A DNA stretch of 64,000 bases from Sporosarcina sp. (GCA_026169375.1 JAPFCR010000049.1:1-64000), one strand, 5' to 3'. Positions 39,668 through 50,276 are shown, numbered from the stretch's first letter. Notes: generated by a model from the letters alone, not told the origin. Numbers and translations are program-made.

Positions 39668-40096
39668 ATGGGAAGTTGTATTTTCTGTCAAATTATTGAA
39701 GGGTCTATCCCGAGTGCTAAAATCTATGAAGATGAGCATGTCTATGCATTTATGGACATTATGCCCGTAACCAAAGGACATGTACTGCTTATTCCGAAAA
39801 AACACGTAGAAAACATTTATGATTTTACAGAAGAAGATGCTGCAAACTTTTTTGCTGCAGCGCCTAAAATTGCAAACGCTTTAAAAGATGAGTTTATACC
39901 AGTTGGGATGAACTTACTTCAAAATAACGGCGCGGCAGCGGGACAAACTGTTTTCCACTATCACTTACATTTTATTCCACGTTATGATGAAACAGACGGC
40001 TTTGATTTAGCAAAATGGGAATCTAAACAAGACGAGTTTACGCCAGAAAAAGTACAAGAACTTGCAGCAACGCTCCGTGGAAAAATTAGCCAATAA
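39668..40096 (+). CDS. hit: HIT family nucleotide hydrolase
   Basis: A 142-residue histidine-triad protein. The N-terminal CIFCQIIEG contains the Zn-ligand pair, and the catalytic triad is FHYHLHFIPR (His-x-His-x-His). It hydrolyses AMP-linked compounds. The ATG at 39668 with AAAGGAAG upstream is used; a preceding in-frame ATG lacks a ribosome binding site. Divergent from ecsAB. Confidence 0.95.
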   Translation: MGSCIFCQIIEGSIPSAKIYEDEHVYAFMDIMPVTKGHVLLIPKKHVENIYDFTEEDAANFFAAAPKIANALKDEFIPVGMNLLQNNGAAAGQTVFHYHLHFIPRYDETDGFDLAKWESKQDEFTPEKVQELAATLRGKISQ

Positions 40097-40204
40097 CTTT
40101 TCTCCTAAAAGTAATAACTTTCATTTGCGCCTTGCCACAATGCGTGGTTTAATGAAATTAGTAACAGATTTGCTAATCATCGAAAAGAAAGAGGTGCACC
40201 CAAC

Positions 40205-40561
40205 ATGAAAGCATCAACTTTTTTCTTAGGACTTACAACTGGCTCAATTGCTGCGGCAGTTACAGTACTTTATTCTACACCGAAATCTGGAAATGAGATG
40301 AGACAATCGCTTAAAATGACCCGTTCAGATTGGAGAGAAGCTTTTCAAGAACTAAAGTTAAAAACCAACCAACTGACGGATTCTATCTCAAACCTTTCAA
40401 CGGAACAACTGCCAATTGCAGTCAATCGTTTTAAAAAGTCAGTAGATCAGTTAAAAGATCCAACTGAACAAACACAAAAAAGATTTGAAGAAGAACTCAT
40501 TGCTATTCAAGAATCTCTTGAGAAATTAGAACAATCCGTTTTATCCGAGTCTAGATCGTAG
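40205..40561 (+). CDS. yhaH: YhaH-like (YtxH-type) protein
   Basis: A 118-residue protein with one N-terminal membrane helix containing GLTTGSIAAAVTVLYSTPKSG, the YtxH-type signature, followed by a long amphipathic helical region likely to form a coiled coil. Function is unknown; homologues are linked to general stress. It precedes scoC as in B. subtilis. Confidence 0.85.
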   Translation: MKASTFFLGLTTGSIAAAVTVLYSTPKSGNEMRQSLKMTRSDWREAFQELKLKTNQLTDSISNLSTEQLPIAVNRFKKSVDQLKDPTEQTQKRFEEELIAIQESLEKLEQSVLSESRS

Positions 40562-40563
40562 TA

Positions 40564-40598
40564 TAAAAGGTTGCCCTTTTCATAAAGGGTAACCTTTT
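40564..40598 (+). terminator. Terminator after yhaH
   Basis: AAAGGTTGCCCTTT pairs with AAAGGGTAACCTTT around TCAT, followed by TTTTCTTTT. The remaining gap up to scoC (40600-40865) shows only an extended -10 promoter, TGCTATAAT, at about 40824. Confidence 0.8.
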
Positions 40599-40865
40599 TC
40601 TTTTAACTAATAAACTTTTCATTAAACAGTTCATTTGTCATCATTTTACGGTAAATAAAATTATTTTCCACAAAAAATATTTTCAAAAACCAAAACACCC
40701 TCAACCTTCCTTAGCCTTATTCCTATCGCTTTCTCGAGCCTTTCAAACAACCGAAATAGTATTCGAATATTGACTCCGATTAAAAATTTCTTCAATTCGG
40801 ACTTCTTTCTCTTTTGTTTTCTTGCTATAATAAGGAAAATTGTTTTTTAGAAAGCAGGTGCTATT

Positions 40866-41444
40866 ATGTCAAAAGACAACTATTCACTAAAAGATGCGAT
40901 GATTTACACGCAACGCATCGCTCAATTATCAAAAGCATTATGGAAAGCTGTAGAAAAAGATTGGCAACAATGGATTAAACCTTATAATTTGAATATTAAT
41001 GAACATCATATTTTATGGATTTCTTACCATCTTCAAGGCGCAACAATTTCAGACATCGCAAATTTTGGGGTTATGCACGTTTCAACTGCCTTTAACTTTT
41101 CAAAAAAGTTAGAAGAACGCGGTTACCTTCATTTTTATAAAAAGGAAGATGACCGACGAAATACATATGTAAACGTAACAGACGTAGGAGAGGAACTTAT
41201 TTTACAAATGAACGAAAGCTATTACAATACAGAGCACGGTGTATTAGATGGTTCCCTTCCAATTAAAGAACTGTACGGAAAGTTTCCTGAATTTCTAGAA
41301 GTGATGTCTGTCGTTAGAAATATTTACGGAGATGACTTCATGGAAATCTTTGAGCGTGGGTTTGAAAATCTCGACAAAACGATTCAAGAAAATGATGAGC
41401 ATTTAAGTTCCATTAAAATCACCGAAGCTGAATCACTATCATAA
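40866..41444 (+). CDS. scoC: MarR-type transition-state regulator ScoC (Hpr)
   Basis: A 192-residue winged-helix regulator. The start [20 protein letters not shown], the w[23 protein letters not shown] and recognition region [20 protein letters not shown] match ScoC. In B. subtilis it represses extracellular protease genes, oligopeptide permeases and sporulation genes in the transition state. The C-terminal region ([15 protein letters not shown]) is the family extension beyond plain MarR proteins. Confidence 0.95.
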   Translation: MSKDNYSLKDAMIYTQRIAQLSKALWKAVEKDWQQWIKPYNLNINEHHILWISYHLQGATISDIANFGVMHVSTAFNFSKKLEERGYLHFYKKEDDRRNTYVNVTDVGEELILQMNESYYNTEHGVLDGSLPIKELYGKFPEFLEVMSVVRNIYGDDFMEIFERGFENLDKTIQENDEHLSSIKITEAESLS

Positions 41445-41516
41445 GCATTTAAAATTCCATTTCACATGGGATTCTGTTATTATTATAAGTAGATAACTAT
41501 AAGGGGGGCACAAAAC

Positions 41517-41702
41517 TTGGTCCTTGTCATTACAGTATTATTTTCATTGTTTTATTTGTATCAAATCAACAGAATGACATATACACTTTGTGAATCAAGG
41601 GAGATCCCCGAAGAAAAGCAACCAAAAATATACGGAACGGTTAATATTCTCGTGACGATATTAATTTTATCATTCTTTGTTGAAGTCTTTCTAGCTGCCT
41701 AA
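41517..41702 (+). CDS. Small membrane protein, 61 residues
   Basis: TTG start at 41517 with AAGGGGGG eight bases upstream. Two hydrophobic helices (residues 2-15 and 41-60) flank a short polar stretch (CESREIPEEKQPKIYG). It lies between scoC and the YjcZ gene and has its own terminator. I do not recognise a characterised family. Confidence 0.75.
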   Translation: MVLVITVLFSLFYLYQINRMTYTLCESREIPEEKQPKIYGTVNILVTILILSFFVEVFLAA

Positions 41703-41709
41703 TACAGAC

Positions 41710-41747
41710 AAAAGTCCATCCTCCCAATTACGGGAAAATGGACTTTT
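41710..41747 (+). terminator. Terminator after the small membrane protein
   Basis: AAAAGTCCATCCTCCC pairs with GGGAAAATGGACTTTT (two mismatches) around AATTAC, followed by T-run. Confidence 0.75.
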
Positions 41748-41765
41748 TTCATTTTCTAATTCATC

Positions 41766-41864
41766 TTAATACAGATAAGCTGCGCCAACGATGATGAGCA
41801 AGATAAACAATACAACAATCAACGCAAAACCAGAACCTGCTGTTTCTCTGTAATGTCCGCTCAT
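41766..41864 (-). CDS. YjcZ family sporulation micro-protein, 32 residues
   Basis: The frame reads MSGHYRETAGSGFALIVVLF and continues hydrophobic to AAYLY. It matches the tiny-TM sporulation family (YjcZ): short polar start, GFALIVVLFILLIIVG helix. AGGGGGTG precedes the ATG by five bases. Upstream is CATAGGATA with AC 15 bases before it, a mother-cell sigma E/K type promoter. It probably acts in spore envelope assembly; exact role unknown. Confidence 0.9.
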   Translation of the reverse strand: MSGHYRETAGSGFALIVVLFILLIIVGAAYLY

Positions 41865-41887
41865 TGGAGCACCCCCTCTCTCTTCTG

Positions 41888-41913
41888 TATCCTATGCGGG
41901 TATGTTTTAAAGT
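41888..41913 (-). promoter_or_regulatory. Sigma K/E-type promoter of the YjcZ gene
   Basis: On the minus strand CATAGGATA (41888-41896) fits the -10 CATANNNTA and AC lies 15 bases upstream. Confidence 0.5.
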
Positions 41914-42027
41914 GATAGGCAAATCACCATAATCGACTTGTCATTTCATGTTGAAGCGTATGAAATAAGTAAGTTGCTCATTTAAAAAAGTCGTCATGAG
42001 CGTTTCAACTCATAACGACTTTTATGC

Positions 42028-42966
42028 TTATTCAAATGTTGGCTTATAAAACGCACGATTTTCTAAGGGGAAAATTCTTTCTGTAAACTCGCCAGGCTTT
42101 GCTTGTCCAAGCGCACGATTCAACATATTCATTTTCGCATCGATATTATCAATATAATGAAGCATTTCCGCTTCTTTTAACATCGGACGTTTCGGGCTGC
42201 CCCACTCTTCTTTTCCGTGATGGCTTAACACCATATGCTTCAATAACATAACTTCTTCCCCGTCAATTTCTAATTCCTGCGCAGCCATTTCAATTTCATT
42301 CACCATAATGGTAATGTGACCAAGTAAATTTCCTTCTATTGTGTATTGCGTACCAATTGGACCTGATAGCTCAACCACTTTTCCAATATCATGTAAAATA
42401 ATGCCTGCGTAAAGTAAATCTTTATTCAACGTAGGATATAAATCTGCAATCGCTTTTCCTAATTTCAACATGGATACGACATGATCGATTAGCCCTGATA
42501 CATAATCATGGTGATTTCTCGTTGCAGCAGGATACGTTTTAAAAGCCGCTTCATGTTTTTTCAATAAATGACGCGTAATACGTTGAATGCTCGGGTTTTC
42601 CATCTCAAAGAAGAATGCCATTAATTCTTCGAATAGCTCTTCTTTACTTTTTTCAGAAGACGGTACTAAGTCAGCGATTGTAACGCCTTCTTCTTCTCGC
42701 GCAGGACGGATACTTTTAATGCGGATTTGGTTTTTCCCGCGATACTCATGAATATCTCCGCCAACTCTTACAATTGTTCCAGCACGATACGTTTCCACAT
42801 GGGCTTCGGTTGTCTCCCATAGTTTTGCCTCTAAATCACCACTTTTGTCTTGTAAAAAGACCGTCATAAATGGACTGCCTTTTGTCGTAACGCCAGTTGT
42901 TGCTTGTTTAATCATTAAATATAAATCAACCGTTTCTCCTACTTGATAATCGAATAGTCTTTTCAT
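42028..42966 (-). CDS. yhaM: 3'-5' exoribonuclease YhaM
   Basis: A 312-residue nuclease. The N-terminal OB-fold (about 15-95, including [14 protein letters not shown]) binds nucleic acid, and an HD domain follows with HDIGKVVEL near residue 190 and the downstream HHG ([12 protein letters not shown]). It trims RNA and, in some species, DNA. The ATG shares one base with the yhaN stop (TAATG), so yhaO-yhaN-yhaM is one operon. Confidence 0.95.
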   Translation of the reverse strand: MKRLFDYQVGETVDLYLMIKQATTGVTTKGSPFMTVFLQDKSGDLEAKLWETTEAHVETYRAGTIVRVGGDIHEYRGKNQIRIKSIRPAREEEGVTIADLVPSSEKSKEELFEELMAFFFEMENPSIQRITRHLLKKHEAAFKTYPAATRNHHDYVSGLIDHVVSMLKLGKAIADLYPTLNKDLLYAGIILHDIGKVVELSGPIGTQYTIEGNLLGHITIMVNEIEMAAQELEIDGEEVMLLKHMVLSHHGKEEWGSPKRPMLKEAEMLHYIDNIDAKMNMLNRALGQAKPGEFTERIFPLENRAFYKPTFE

Positions 42967-45833
42967 TATACATTCGCTCCTTGGTTGTTTCTGATTGTAG
43001 AAACCTTTATAGTTGTTGCTTCATGCCAATTATTTTTCATCGATTCCTGGCAAGTAAAGTAAATAAATTGGTGCGTCGTAAATCCGTCAATAATATGACT
43101 CATATGCGAAAGTCGCTGCTCATCAAAGTGAACGAATGGGTCGTCCATCATAATTGGAAAAGGCGCTGTCTCTACAATCGATGCTGCCAGTGCCAATCGT
43201 AATGAAATATACGCTTGTTCTTTCGTCGCTTGACTTAGCTCAATAATTGGAAAGCGCATACCACTTTTTGAGACGACTTCGAAATACCCTTCCTCAGTCA
43301 TGATCATCGCGTCATATCGGCCATTTGTTAATCGATTAAATAATCGCTCGGCTTCTTTTAACACAGCCGGAAATTTCTTTTCTTTCAAATCATTCATCAT
43401 TTGTTGAATTGCAGAAGCGAGTGCTTTTTTAGCTGCCCATTTTTTTGCTAATGCTATAAACTGGGCACGCGCCATTTCAAACTGCTGCTGTAACTGACTC
43501 GATGCTTCATCAGATAATAACGCATTCGTTTGATTTAATAATATCGCTTTTTCTTCTACTAAAACTTTTTGCTGTTGATTGAGCGTCGCCATGCTTTCTT
43601 TTATCTCTTCCATCATATTTTCAAATTGCTCATCCGTCAATGATAGATCGATCGCTGGTTGACCAATTAGTTGTGCCGCGAGTTCCTCCAACTGCCGGTC
43701 AATGCGTAATTTTTCTTGTTCTATTTGATGCGCATGATAATATGCTTCTTCCGTCTCTACTGCTGTTTCTTTAAATAACCGTTCAATTTGTTCTTGCAGT
43801 AGTGTCGTGAGCGCTTCTTTTTCCTTCAATTCTTTTTCTAATTGTTGCTTTTTTTCTATAGCCGTTTGTTGTTGCCTGGCTTTCGTTGTCATTATTTTAT
43901 ATTCTTTTCGAACCCATTCATAAAGTGCTTCTTTCGGAACTGCTTGCTGCAATGCTTGTTCCACTTCTTCGTGTTTTTGCTGAATGTCTATAGATAGTTG
44001 TTGATAGCGCTCTTCAGTATGTCCCAATTGTCGCATCACTTCTTGAAGCGCTCGAATCATCCGAAATAACTCTGGAATAATTGTCGCAGATGGCAATCCG
44101 TCAATTCCATACTGTGCGAGAAACGACTGTAAAGACCATTCCGTTTGATGAATTTTCTCTTCAATCTCTCGAGCAGAAGTTGCCAAATTCCGACTATCCA
44201 TCTCTATGTTTCCGTGGCGTTCTTCATGATTTTCTTTTTCTTCGTCATACAAACGCACCCGTTCAAAGACTGCCTCCATCTCGGATTCTTGGCCTTCATA
44301 ATGCGTTAAAAGTTGTTTCGCCTTCTTTACTTGCTCATTCGTTTTTTGTCTCTTACTCCATACAAAAGCGGCGAAAGCACCAAGCACAGCAATGAACAAA
44401 ATGCCGTACTGCTTTGAAAGTATGCCATATCCCGCAATGAGTAACATAAACGCAAGCAACGAAAATAAAATGGTTTTAAAGTTATTTTCTTGCTGATCGT
44501 GAATCATTACATAGGCCTTTGCTTCTGCTAATTGTTGACGTATTTTGGGCCATTGTTCGGCTTGTTGCATGTCTTTTTCAGAGGGTTTTGTGACATACTG
44601 TTTTCGCTCTTCCATCCGCGCGATTTCTTCTTGTAACTCAGCTTGCTTTCGTTCGATAATGTCAATTTCACGATGGAAATCCTTTAAACTTTCTAACAGC
44701 TCATACAACTCTTCTTCTTTTCGAATCGACACATCTGCCGTTAACAACTCCGTACCTTCTTCATCCATCTGAATCCCAAGACGTACACGTAGTTGATTTT
44801 CTTGTTCAATTAGCTGTTCACGATCCATTTTTAATGACGCTAGCGCTGACAATGAACGATGCCATTCCGATTCCCGTTCGATAAATTGTTCTAATGTCAG
44901 TAGCTTTTCTTGATCTGCTCGTTCGTCTAAAAGATGTTCAACTTGTTTCACTTCTTCTTGAATTCTGACCGTTGTCGCTTGCACTTCGTCTAACTGTCTA
45001 ACGATAGACTCATAACGTTGAATGCCATCTGCTGGAAAATGCGTATCTGCTAATGTAATCAGTCGTTCTTGAAGGACTGCTCTTTTTTGTTGAAGAGGCA
45101 GCTGTTGCCTTTCTATCGCTAATGTACGGAGGTTCTTTTCATAAGCTTCTTTCTCTAGATGAATCGTTCCTAGCTGTCCTTCCACTTCTTTCAGCCGTTC
45201 AACTGCAGGTGCGTATTGATCGGATTTTCTCACTTCTTCTTGAAGCGCATCTTCTAATTTTCGCAGCTCTGTTAATTTTTTATTCAACTCAGGATTGCGA
45301 CCACTTTTCTTAAATAAACCGTCCATTTCCTTTTCCATAGACGCTTCAACTTGAAGTAAATGATCGACCCCTGTTGTTCCTGATGCAAGTAACGTACGAC
45401 TCAGTTCTTGTTCATTCATTTTCTCAAAACCTTGAAGTTGTAAGAGTGAAAATGAAAAGATTGATTCAAAAGAAGCGCGGTCATATTGTCGTAACAGCTT
45501 GTTTAACGCCTCTTGTTCGCCTACTTCTCCATTTTCAAAATAAACTTTTACATCGCCTGCTGACTTTCCCCGGACTCTCTCAACAATACACTTTCCATAA
45601 ACGGGATCATGGAGGTGAATTTGTCCACCGTATCGCCCACCAGACTTTGGTTCATAACGGAGGCGTGTGCTATTACGAGAAGGAAAACCAAATAAAACAT
45701 GTAAAATAAATTGCTGAATCGTCGTTTTTCCTGATTCATTATGCCCGTAAAGTACATTGATGCCCGGATCTAATTCAATGATGAGATTATCATGTTTCCC
45801 AAACCCATAGATAACAAGTTTTTCAATTTTCAT
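42966..45833 (-). CDS. yhaN: Large coiled-coil ATPase YhaN (SbcC/Rad50-like)
   Basis: A 955-residue SMC-like protein. Walker [14 protein letters not shown] is at the N-terminus, long coiled coils fill about 180-830, and the C-terminal ATPase half has [20 protein letters not shown] and [12 protein letters not shown] (Walker B). Unusually for a Rad50-type protein, two hydrophobic segments ([20 protein letters not shown] and the next 25 residues) interrupt the coils near 450-490. With YhaO it should form an Mre11/Rad50-like complex for DNA ends. It starts four bases after yhaO. Confidence 0.92.
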   Translation of the reverse strand: MKIEKLVIYGFGKHDNLIIELDPGINVLYGHNESGKTTIQQFILHVLFGFPSRNSTRLRYEPKSGGRYGGQIHLHDPVYGKCIVERVRGKSAGDVKVYFENGEVGEQEALNKLLRQYDRASFESIFSFSLLQLQGFEKMNEQELSRTLLASGTTGVDHLLQVEASMEKEMDGLFKKSGRNPELNKKLTELRKLEDALQEEVRKSDQYAPAVERLKEVEGQLGTIHLEKEAYEKNLRTLAIERQQLPLQQKRAVLQERLITLADTHFPADGIQRYESIVRQLDEVQATTVRIQEEVKQVEHLLDERADQEKLLTLEQFIERESEWHRSLSALASLKMDREQLIEQENQLRVRLGIQMDEEGTELLTADVSIRKEEELYELLESLKDFHREIDIIERKQAELQEEIARMEERKQYVTKPSEKDMQQAEQWPKIRQQLAEAKAYVMIHDQQENNFKTILFSLLAFMLLIAGYGILSKQYGILFIAVLGAFAAFVWSKRQKTNEQVKKAKQLLTHYEGQESEMEAVFERVRLYDEEKENHEERHGNIEMDSRNLATSAREIEEKIHQTEWSLQSFLAQYGIDGLPSATIIPELFRMIRALQEVMRQLGHTEERYQQLSIDIQQKHEEVEQALQQAVPKEALYEWVRKEYKIMTTKARQQQTAIEKKQQLEKELKEKEALTTLLQEQIERLFKETAVETEEAYYHAHQIEQEKLRIDRQLEELAAQLIGQPAIDLSLTDEQFENMMEEIKESMATLNQQQKVLVEEKAILLNQTNALLSDEASSQLQQQFEMARAQFIALAKKWAAKKALASAIQQMMNDLKEKKFPAVLKEAERLFNRLTNGRYDAMIMTEEGYFEVVSKSGMRFPIIELSQATKEQAYISLRLALAASIVETAPFPIMMDDPFVHFDEQRLSHMSHIIDGFTTHQFIYFTCQESMKNNWHEATTIKVSTIRNNQGANV

Positions 45834-45837
45834 CTTT

Positions 45838-47055
45838 TCACCCCCGCTCGATTAATTCAGTCATCAAATTTCTCTTTACTTCTGTTTGAATCGCTTCAAA
45901 ATCTTCGTTTGTTAATCGCTCTAAATAAGGAATGCTTCGCGTATGTTGATAGACATCTTGTAGGACGTCTTCCCATTGCTCAGTTGTCCACTGCTCCATC
46001 GTGTCAAAGACAGGGTTCATCATTGACTGAATCGCATCATTTGTTTTCAATGAATGTGCATAGGTTAACTCATTTACCCATATAAACGGCGATTTCTTTT
46101 GCATCACTTCTCGTAAAACGCTGAGCCATTCTTCTCGGTTTGATTGGCGAAAGAGTGCAGCAGCTTGCTCATCAATATCAACCATTTCTAATGCTACAAT
46201 CGCCGCTACATGATGTTTCGCTTGATAATGACTGAGGGCTTCCTCACAAATAGCCAACCAATCACCGGCATGCTCAACCCCTGCACAAGAAATTGAAAGC
46301 GTATCGAAAACAATCGAAGACGCAGGGACAAATTGACGCGTCGCCTTGCCGTTTTCAATCGTCACTTCATAAAAGCCTTTCATACCTTGCTCATTTCGAT
46401 GACGTCCTTGTAAATTTCCTGGATACACGATTGGTGGATTTTCATGAAGCGCTTGTCTTTTATGAATATGTCCAAGTGCCCAGTAATGGTAACGCTTCGC
46501 AAGTAGCGCTTCTTTTGTAAACGGCGCGTAAACCGCGTGCGACTCATCACCTTCCACGCTCCCATGTAATAAACCGATATGAATTCCATCTGTTTCTGCA
46601 ACCGGATACGCATCAATCATCGACTCTCTCACATGGCGTTCTGGATAACTAAATCCAAAAATATTCACTGTTTCTCCGCGCACGGTTATTCTTTTCCGCA
46701 CGACTTCTTCCCTAAAAACCGTCACATTTTCAGGCAAATCAAACCGTGTCCACGTTCCTTTTAAATGATCGTGGTTTCCGTAGGATAAGAAAACAGGAAT
46801 TTCTGCTTCTGCTAGTGCTTCCATTCCTTCTTGAAATTTCAACTGCGCGCGTAAACTTCGATGCGCTCCGTCATAAATATCGCCAACAATGACGATAAAA
46901 TCAGGTTTCGTTTCTAGCGCATATTGAATAAACGTTGAAAAAGCTTGAAATGTACTTTCCCTCAACTCCGCCAACTTTTCTTCTGGAAAATGAGTCACTC
47001 CTTTAAACGGCGTATCTAAATGCAAGTCTGCCGTATGTAAAAAACGAACATCCAC
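45838..47055 (-). CDS. yhaO: Metallophosphoesterase YhaO (SbcD/Mre11-like)
   Basis: A 405-residue phosphoesterase. Metal-binding motifs are FLHTADLHLD (I), VGDIYDGAHRS (II), SYGNHDH (III), GLLHGS and ALGHIHKRQ. The C-terminal part is a family-specific cap. It is the expected nuclease partner of YhaN. GTG at 47055 is chosen since GGAGGG lies seven bases upstream; the GTG at 47070 overlaps that site. First gene of yhaO-yhaN-yhaM. Confidence 0.93.
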   Translation of the reverse strand: MDVRFLHTADLHLDTPFKGVTHFPEEKLAELRESTFQAFSTFIQYALETKPDFIVIVGDIYDGAHRSLRAQLKFQEGMEALAEAEIPVFLSYGNHDHLKGTWTRFDLPENVTVFREEVVRKRITVRGETVNIFGFSYPERHVRESMIDAYPVAETDGIHIGLLHGSVEGDESHAVYAPFTKEALLAKRYHYWALGHIHKRQALHENPPIVYPGNLQGRHRNEQGMKGFYEVTIENGKATRQFVPASSIVFDTLSISCAGVEHAGDWLAICEEALSHYQAKHHVAAIVALEMVDIDEQAAALFRQSNREEWLSVLREVMQKKSPFIWVNELTYAHSLKTNDAIQSMMNPVFDTMEQWTTEQWEDVLQDVYQHTRSIPYLERLTNEDFEAIQTEVKRNLMTELIERG

Positions 47056-47150
47056 GCTAACTCCCTCCACTCACCAAACGAATATTTGTTCTTATTTTAT
47101 CATATTGTCATGCTTTCCGGTAATGTATTTTGAAAAAATATGCATTCAAA

Positions 47151-47192
47151 AATCCACGACTCGCATAAAAACAATCTATGCAAATCGTGGAT
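47151..47192 (-). terminator. Terminator after yhaQP
   Basis: ATCCACGA and TCGTGGAT pair around an inner partial stem (GCATA/TATGC), with TTTTTG following on the minus strand. Confidence 0.65.
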
Positions 47193-47232
47193 CTTGTGGA
47201 TTTTATGAATAGACCTTGCAAACAGTCGCTAT

Positions 47233-48492
47233 CTATTCTTTCCCTAACTGAATCGCTTTCTTAATATCTTTTAATGAACGAGAAGGACCGTACATCAGCA
47301 CGCCACCTTTATAAACTCTTGCCCCAAACCAACCGAGTAGAAAAATTGTAAATAACATAATTCCAATCGAAAGAAGTGGCTCCCATAAAGGTAAATCGAG
47401 CATCCCCACACGTAAAAACATAACAAGCGGTGTAAAGAATGGGATGAATGATGTGTATTTTATATAAGCCAAATCTGGATTGCCAATGCCTGACATCGCT
47501 AAAAAGAAAGCGATAATGACTAAAAATGTCATCGGTAAAATCACTTGATTCACATCTTCTACACGACTCACAAGCGAACCTAATAATCCTGCCAATGTAG
47601 CATATAAAAAATAACCGAGTAAGAAAAATACAATCGCATAAATAATCGTTGTCATCCCCATATTCGAAAAGCCGAAAAATGACAATGCGCCTTCTGCCGC
47701 TTCTCCAGCAGTCGTTTTAATCGCAAGAAAAGCTGATGCACCGAGCAGCGCCATTTGTAACAAGCCAAGCGCACCGATTCCTAATACTTTCGCGAATAAA
47801 TGCTTCACAGGCGACACACTCGAGATTAAAATTTCCATCACACGGGAAGATTTCTCCGTCGCAACCTCTGTCGCAATCATACTCGAATAAAAAATAACGG
47901 CAAAATAAATTAAAAACATTAAAACATAAACTAATCCTCTCGCCTGATTTAATTCTTCTTCAGACTTTGATGAAGAAGAAAGTGACTCCGTTTCAAACTG
48001 TACAGATGTAAATAACGTTTGAACTTCTTCATTCGTTAAAGAAAGTTCTACCGCTTTCATTTCTGTTTGAATAGACTGTAAAGCATCTTCAATCATCATC
48101 GGAAGGGTAAACTCCATAGATTTCATCGAATAATAAGTAGACTCAATCGAACGCCCGTCATTTAAACGTAATGTTAACAACATATCAATCTCATCATTAC
48201 GCACTTCTTCTTTAAGCGTTTCTTGGTCTTTTGGACTTAATACCAATTCAACATCTAAATCCGCTATGTTAAATTGCTCTTGTAAACTGTCAAATAACTG
48301 GTTACTTTCATCAACTACATATAAAGTTTCCGTCTCATCACTACTCGTAACCTTTTGAACTGCGCCAATAATATTCGATAAGTTCGCCATCAAGAAAATC
48401 GCCGCAATCATAATCCCCGTAGTAATGATAAATGACTTTGTTTTCCCCTTTGTGATAAACGCTTGCTTAAAAATCAACATAAACTCACGCAT
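47233..48492 (-). CDS. yhaP: ABC-2 type transporter permease YhaP
   Basis: A 419-residue NatB-like permease. One N-terminal helix (FIITTGIMIAAIFLMANL), a large extracytoplasmic region (about 60-190), then five or six C-terminal helices. The motif EVATEKSSRVMEILISSVSP is typical of Na+/drug-type ABC-2 permeases. ATG at 48492 lies inside the end of yhaQ with GGTGGGG upstream. It forms an exporter with YhaQ; the substrate is unknown. Confidence 0.92.
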   Translation of the reverse strand: MREFMLIFKQAFITKGKTKSFIITTGIMIAAIFLMANLSNIIGAVQKVTSSDETETLYVVDESNQLFDSLQEQFNIADLDVELVLSPKDQETLKEEVRNDEIDMLLTLRLNDGRSIESTYYSMKSMEFTLPMMIEDALQSIQTEMKAVELSLTNEEVQTLFTSVQFETESLSSSSKSEEELNQARGLVYVLMFLIYFAVIFYSSMIATEVATEKSSRVMEILISSVSPVKHLFAKVLGIGALGLLQMALLGASAFLAIKTTAGEAAEGALSFFGFSNMGMTTIIYAIVFFLLGYFLYATLAGLLGSLVSRVEDVNQVILPMTFLVIIAFFLAMSGIGNPDLAYIKYTSFIPFFTPLVMFLRVGMLDLPLWEPLLSIGIMLFTIFLLGWFGARVYKGGVLMYGPSRSLKDIKKAIQLGKE

Positions 48493-49384
48493 GCACATTC
48501 CCCACCTTTTCAATGAAAATATCTTGTAAGGAAGGTTCTTCAATCGCAAAATGACGAATCGGGCCAAGTTGTAAAGCCGTCGCTAATAATTCATGTGCAA
48601 CTTCTTCTGTCTCCACTTGATAAATCGCCCCTTCTATCGATTGCTGGACATTCGTTACACCTTCAATTGACGCAAGAGATGCTAAATCATACTCAGAATG
48701 AATACGTACATTTTGTCTCCCAAATGAACGCTTCACTTCACGTAAAGAACCGCTTACAACTTGCTTTCCTTGATGAATAATACTGAGTTGTTCACATAAT
48801 TCTTCGACATGATCCATTCGGTGACTTGAGAAAAGAATGGTCGCACCATTATTTCTAAATTCAAGAATCGCATTTTTCAACATTTCTACGTTCACTGGAT
48901 CAAGCCCTGAAAATGGTTCATCTAAAATGAGTAACTTTGGCTGATGCATCAGTGACGCAATCACTTGAATTTTTTGTTGGTTTCCTTTCGATAGTTCCTC
49001 TACTTTCTTCGTTTCATAATGGGAAACTTCCATTTTCTCTAGCCATTCACTTGCCGCTCTCTTAGACGCCGACTTACTCATGCCACGTAATTGTCCTAAA
49101 AAGATTAGTTGTTCCGCTACTTTCATCTTCGGATATAACCCTCTCTCTTCGGGTAAATAACCAATTTCCGGACTCGTCGCATAAGAAATTCGTTTCTGGT
49201 TCCATGTAATTTTCCCTTCATTTGCGTTTAAAAGGCCTAAAATCATTCGAAACGTTGTTGTTTTTCCCGCCCCATTCGCGCCTAAAAATCCATACATGGT
49301 CCCTTGTTCGATTGATAAATTTAACTGATCAACCGCAGTAAAATCCCCAAAACGTTTCGTCACATTTTCTAATTGTAAACTCAT
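48485..49384 (-). CDS. yhaQ: ABC transporter ATP-binding protein YhaQ
   Basis: A 299-residue ABC ATPase. Walker A GANGAGKTTTFRM, signature LSKGNQQKIQ, Walker B LLILDEPFSGLDP, and switch His (SSHRMDHVEE) are present. A C-terminal extension (about 215-299) with an RHFAIEEPSLQDIFIE end is typical of DRA/Nat-type exporters. Encoded just ahead of yhaP, overlapping by eight bases. Confidence 0.94.
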   Translation of the reverse strand: MSLQLENVTKRFGDFTAVDQLNLSIEQGTMYGFLGANGAGKTTTFRMILGLLNANEGKITWNQKRISYATSPEIGYLPEERGLYPKMKVAEQLIFLGQLRGMSKSASKRAASEWLEKMEVSHYETKKVEELSKGNQQKIQVIASLMHQPKLLILDEPFSGLDPVNVEMLKNAILEFRNNGATILFSSHRMDHVEELCEQLSIIHQGKQVVSGSLREVKRSFGRQNVRIHSEYDLASLASIEGVTNVQQSIEGAIYQVETEEVAHELLATALQLGPIRHFAIEEPSLQDIFIEKVGNVHA

Positions 49385-49558
49385 AATTGAACTCCTCTCC
49401 TGTTCTCTTAACTTCTTATACGAATCTTCAGAATAAAAGTTTCATATTCTTTTTCAATTACATATCGACGTAGGTCTCCCCCCTTTTCAAATTTCTTTTT
49501 CTATGCGCTTATAGTATAATAAAAGTATTCGAAATATTACTTGGGGGGGATATTTACA

Positions 49559-49744
49559 ATGAAAACTTATAAATTAACAGCTTATGAAAAAAAGGGGAAA
49601 ATAATTATTGATGAATCTGTAGAAGCTGCGAATGATCAAGAAGCAAAGCAAAAGGGGCTGGCGCTTTTAGAAGAACAAGATTTACTGGAAACAACACATC
49701 GACTCGCATCTCCAACGGGACAACTCGTTTTATTTCATAGTTAA
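49559..49744 (+). CDS. YhzD-like protein
   Basis: A 61-residue protein that follows the small B. subtilis protein YhzD in length and in its end, THRLASPTGQLVLFHS. ATG at 49559 has a run of six G nine bases upstream; the ATG six codons earlier does not. It lies divergent from yhaQP. No function is known. Confidence 0.82.
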   Translation: MKTYKLTAYEKKGKIIIDESVEAANDQEAKQKGLALLEEQDLLETTHRLASPTGQLVLFHS

Positions 49745-49801
49745 TAAACCGGGTAGCAAAATTCTTACTTGTAGTAATTTTAATGAAATGAGGTGGTTAT
49801 C

Positions 49802-50206
49802 GTGAAGCTATCAATCGCATTAATTGCTCACGATGAAAAAAAAGATGAAATCGTTAATTTCACAATTGCTTATGAACATTTCTTCAACAAACATAATCTA
49901 TACGCAACCGGAACAACTGGAAAAAGAATTATGGAAGAAACTGATTTAAATATCGAACGACTCATGTCAGGACCATTAGGAGGCGACCAACAAATCGGTG
50001 CACGCATCGCGACTGGCGAAATGGATTTAATTATTTTCTTCCGCGATCCACTCACTGCGCAACCACATGAGCCAGACGTAAACGCATTACTACGACTTTG
50101 TGACGTTTATCGAATTCCAGTTGCCACAAATAGCACAACTGCTGAACTAATGCTCAAAGCAATCGAGCACGGGGATTTTGAATGGCGAGCGTTAATTCAA
50201 AAGTAA
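49802..50206 (+). CDS. mgsA: Methylglyoxal synthase
   Basis: A 134-residue enzyme converting dihydroxyacetone phosphate to methylglyoxal and phosphate, a bypass relieving sugar-phosphate stress. Conserved [32 protein letters not shown] (phosphate site) and the catalytic Asp in [15 protein letters not shown] are intact. The GTG at 49802 with GAGGTGG is used rather than the GTG three codons upstream. In B. subtilis mgsA sits in the dapB operon; here it is alone behind the yhzD-like gene. Confidence 0.95.
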   Translation: MKLSIALIAHDEKKDEIVNFTIAYEHFFNKHNLYATGTTGKRIMEETDLNIERLMSGPLGGDQQIGARIATGEMDLIIFFRDPLTAQPHEPDVNALLRLCDVYRIPVATNSTTAELMLKAIEHGDFEWRALIQK

Positions 50207-50245
50207 AAGGATGTTTTAATCAGACTTTTACTAAATAAACACAAA

Positions 50246-50276
50246 GGATGTCTATTCTCATTGAATAGACATTCCT
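50246..50276. terminator. Bidirectional terminator between mgsA and the enoyl-CoA hydratase gene
   Basis: GGATGTCTATTC pairs with GAATAGACATTCC around TCATT, flanked by T- and A-rich bases. Confidence 0.6.
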
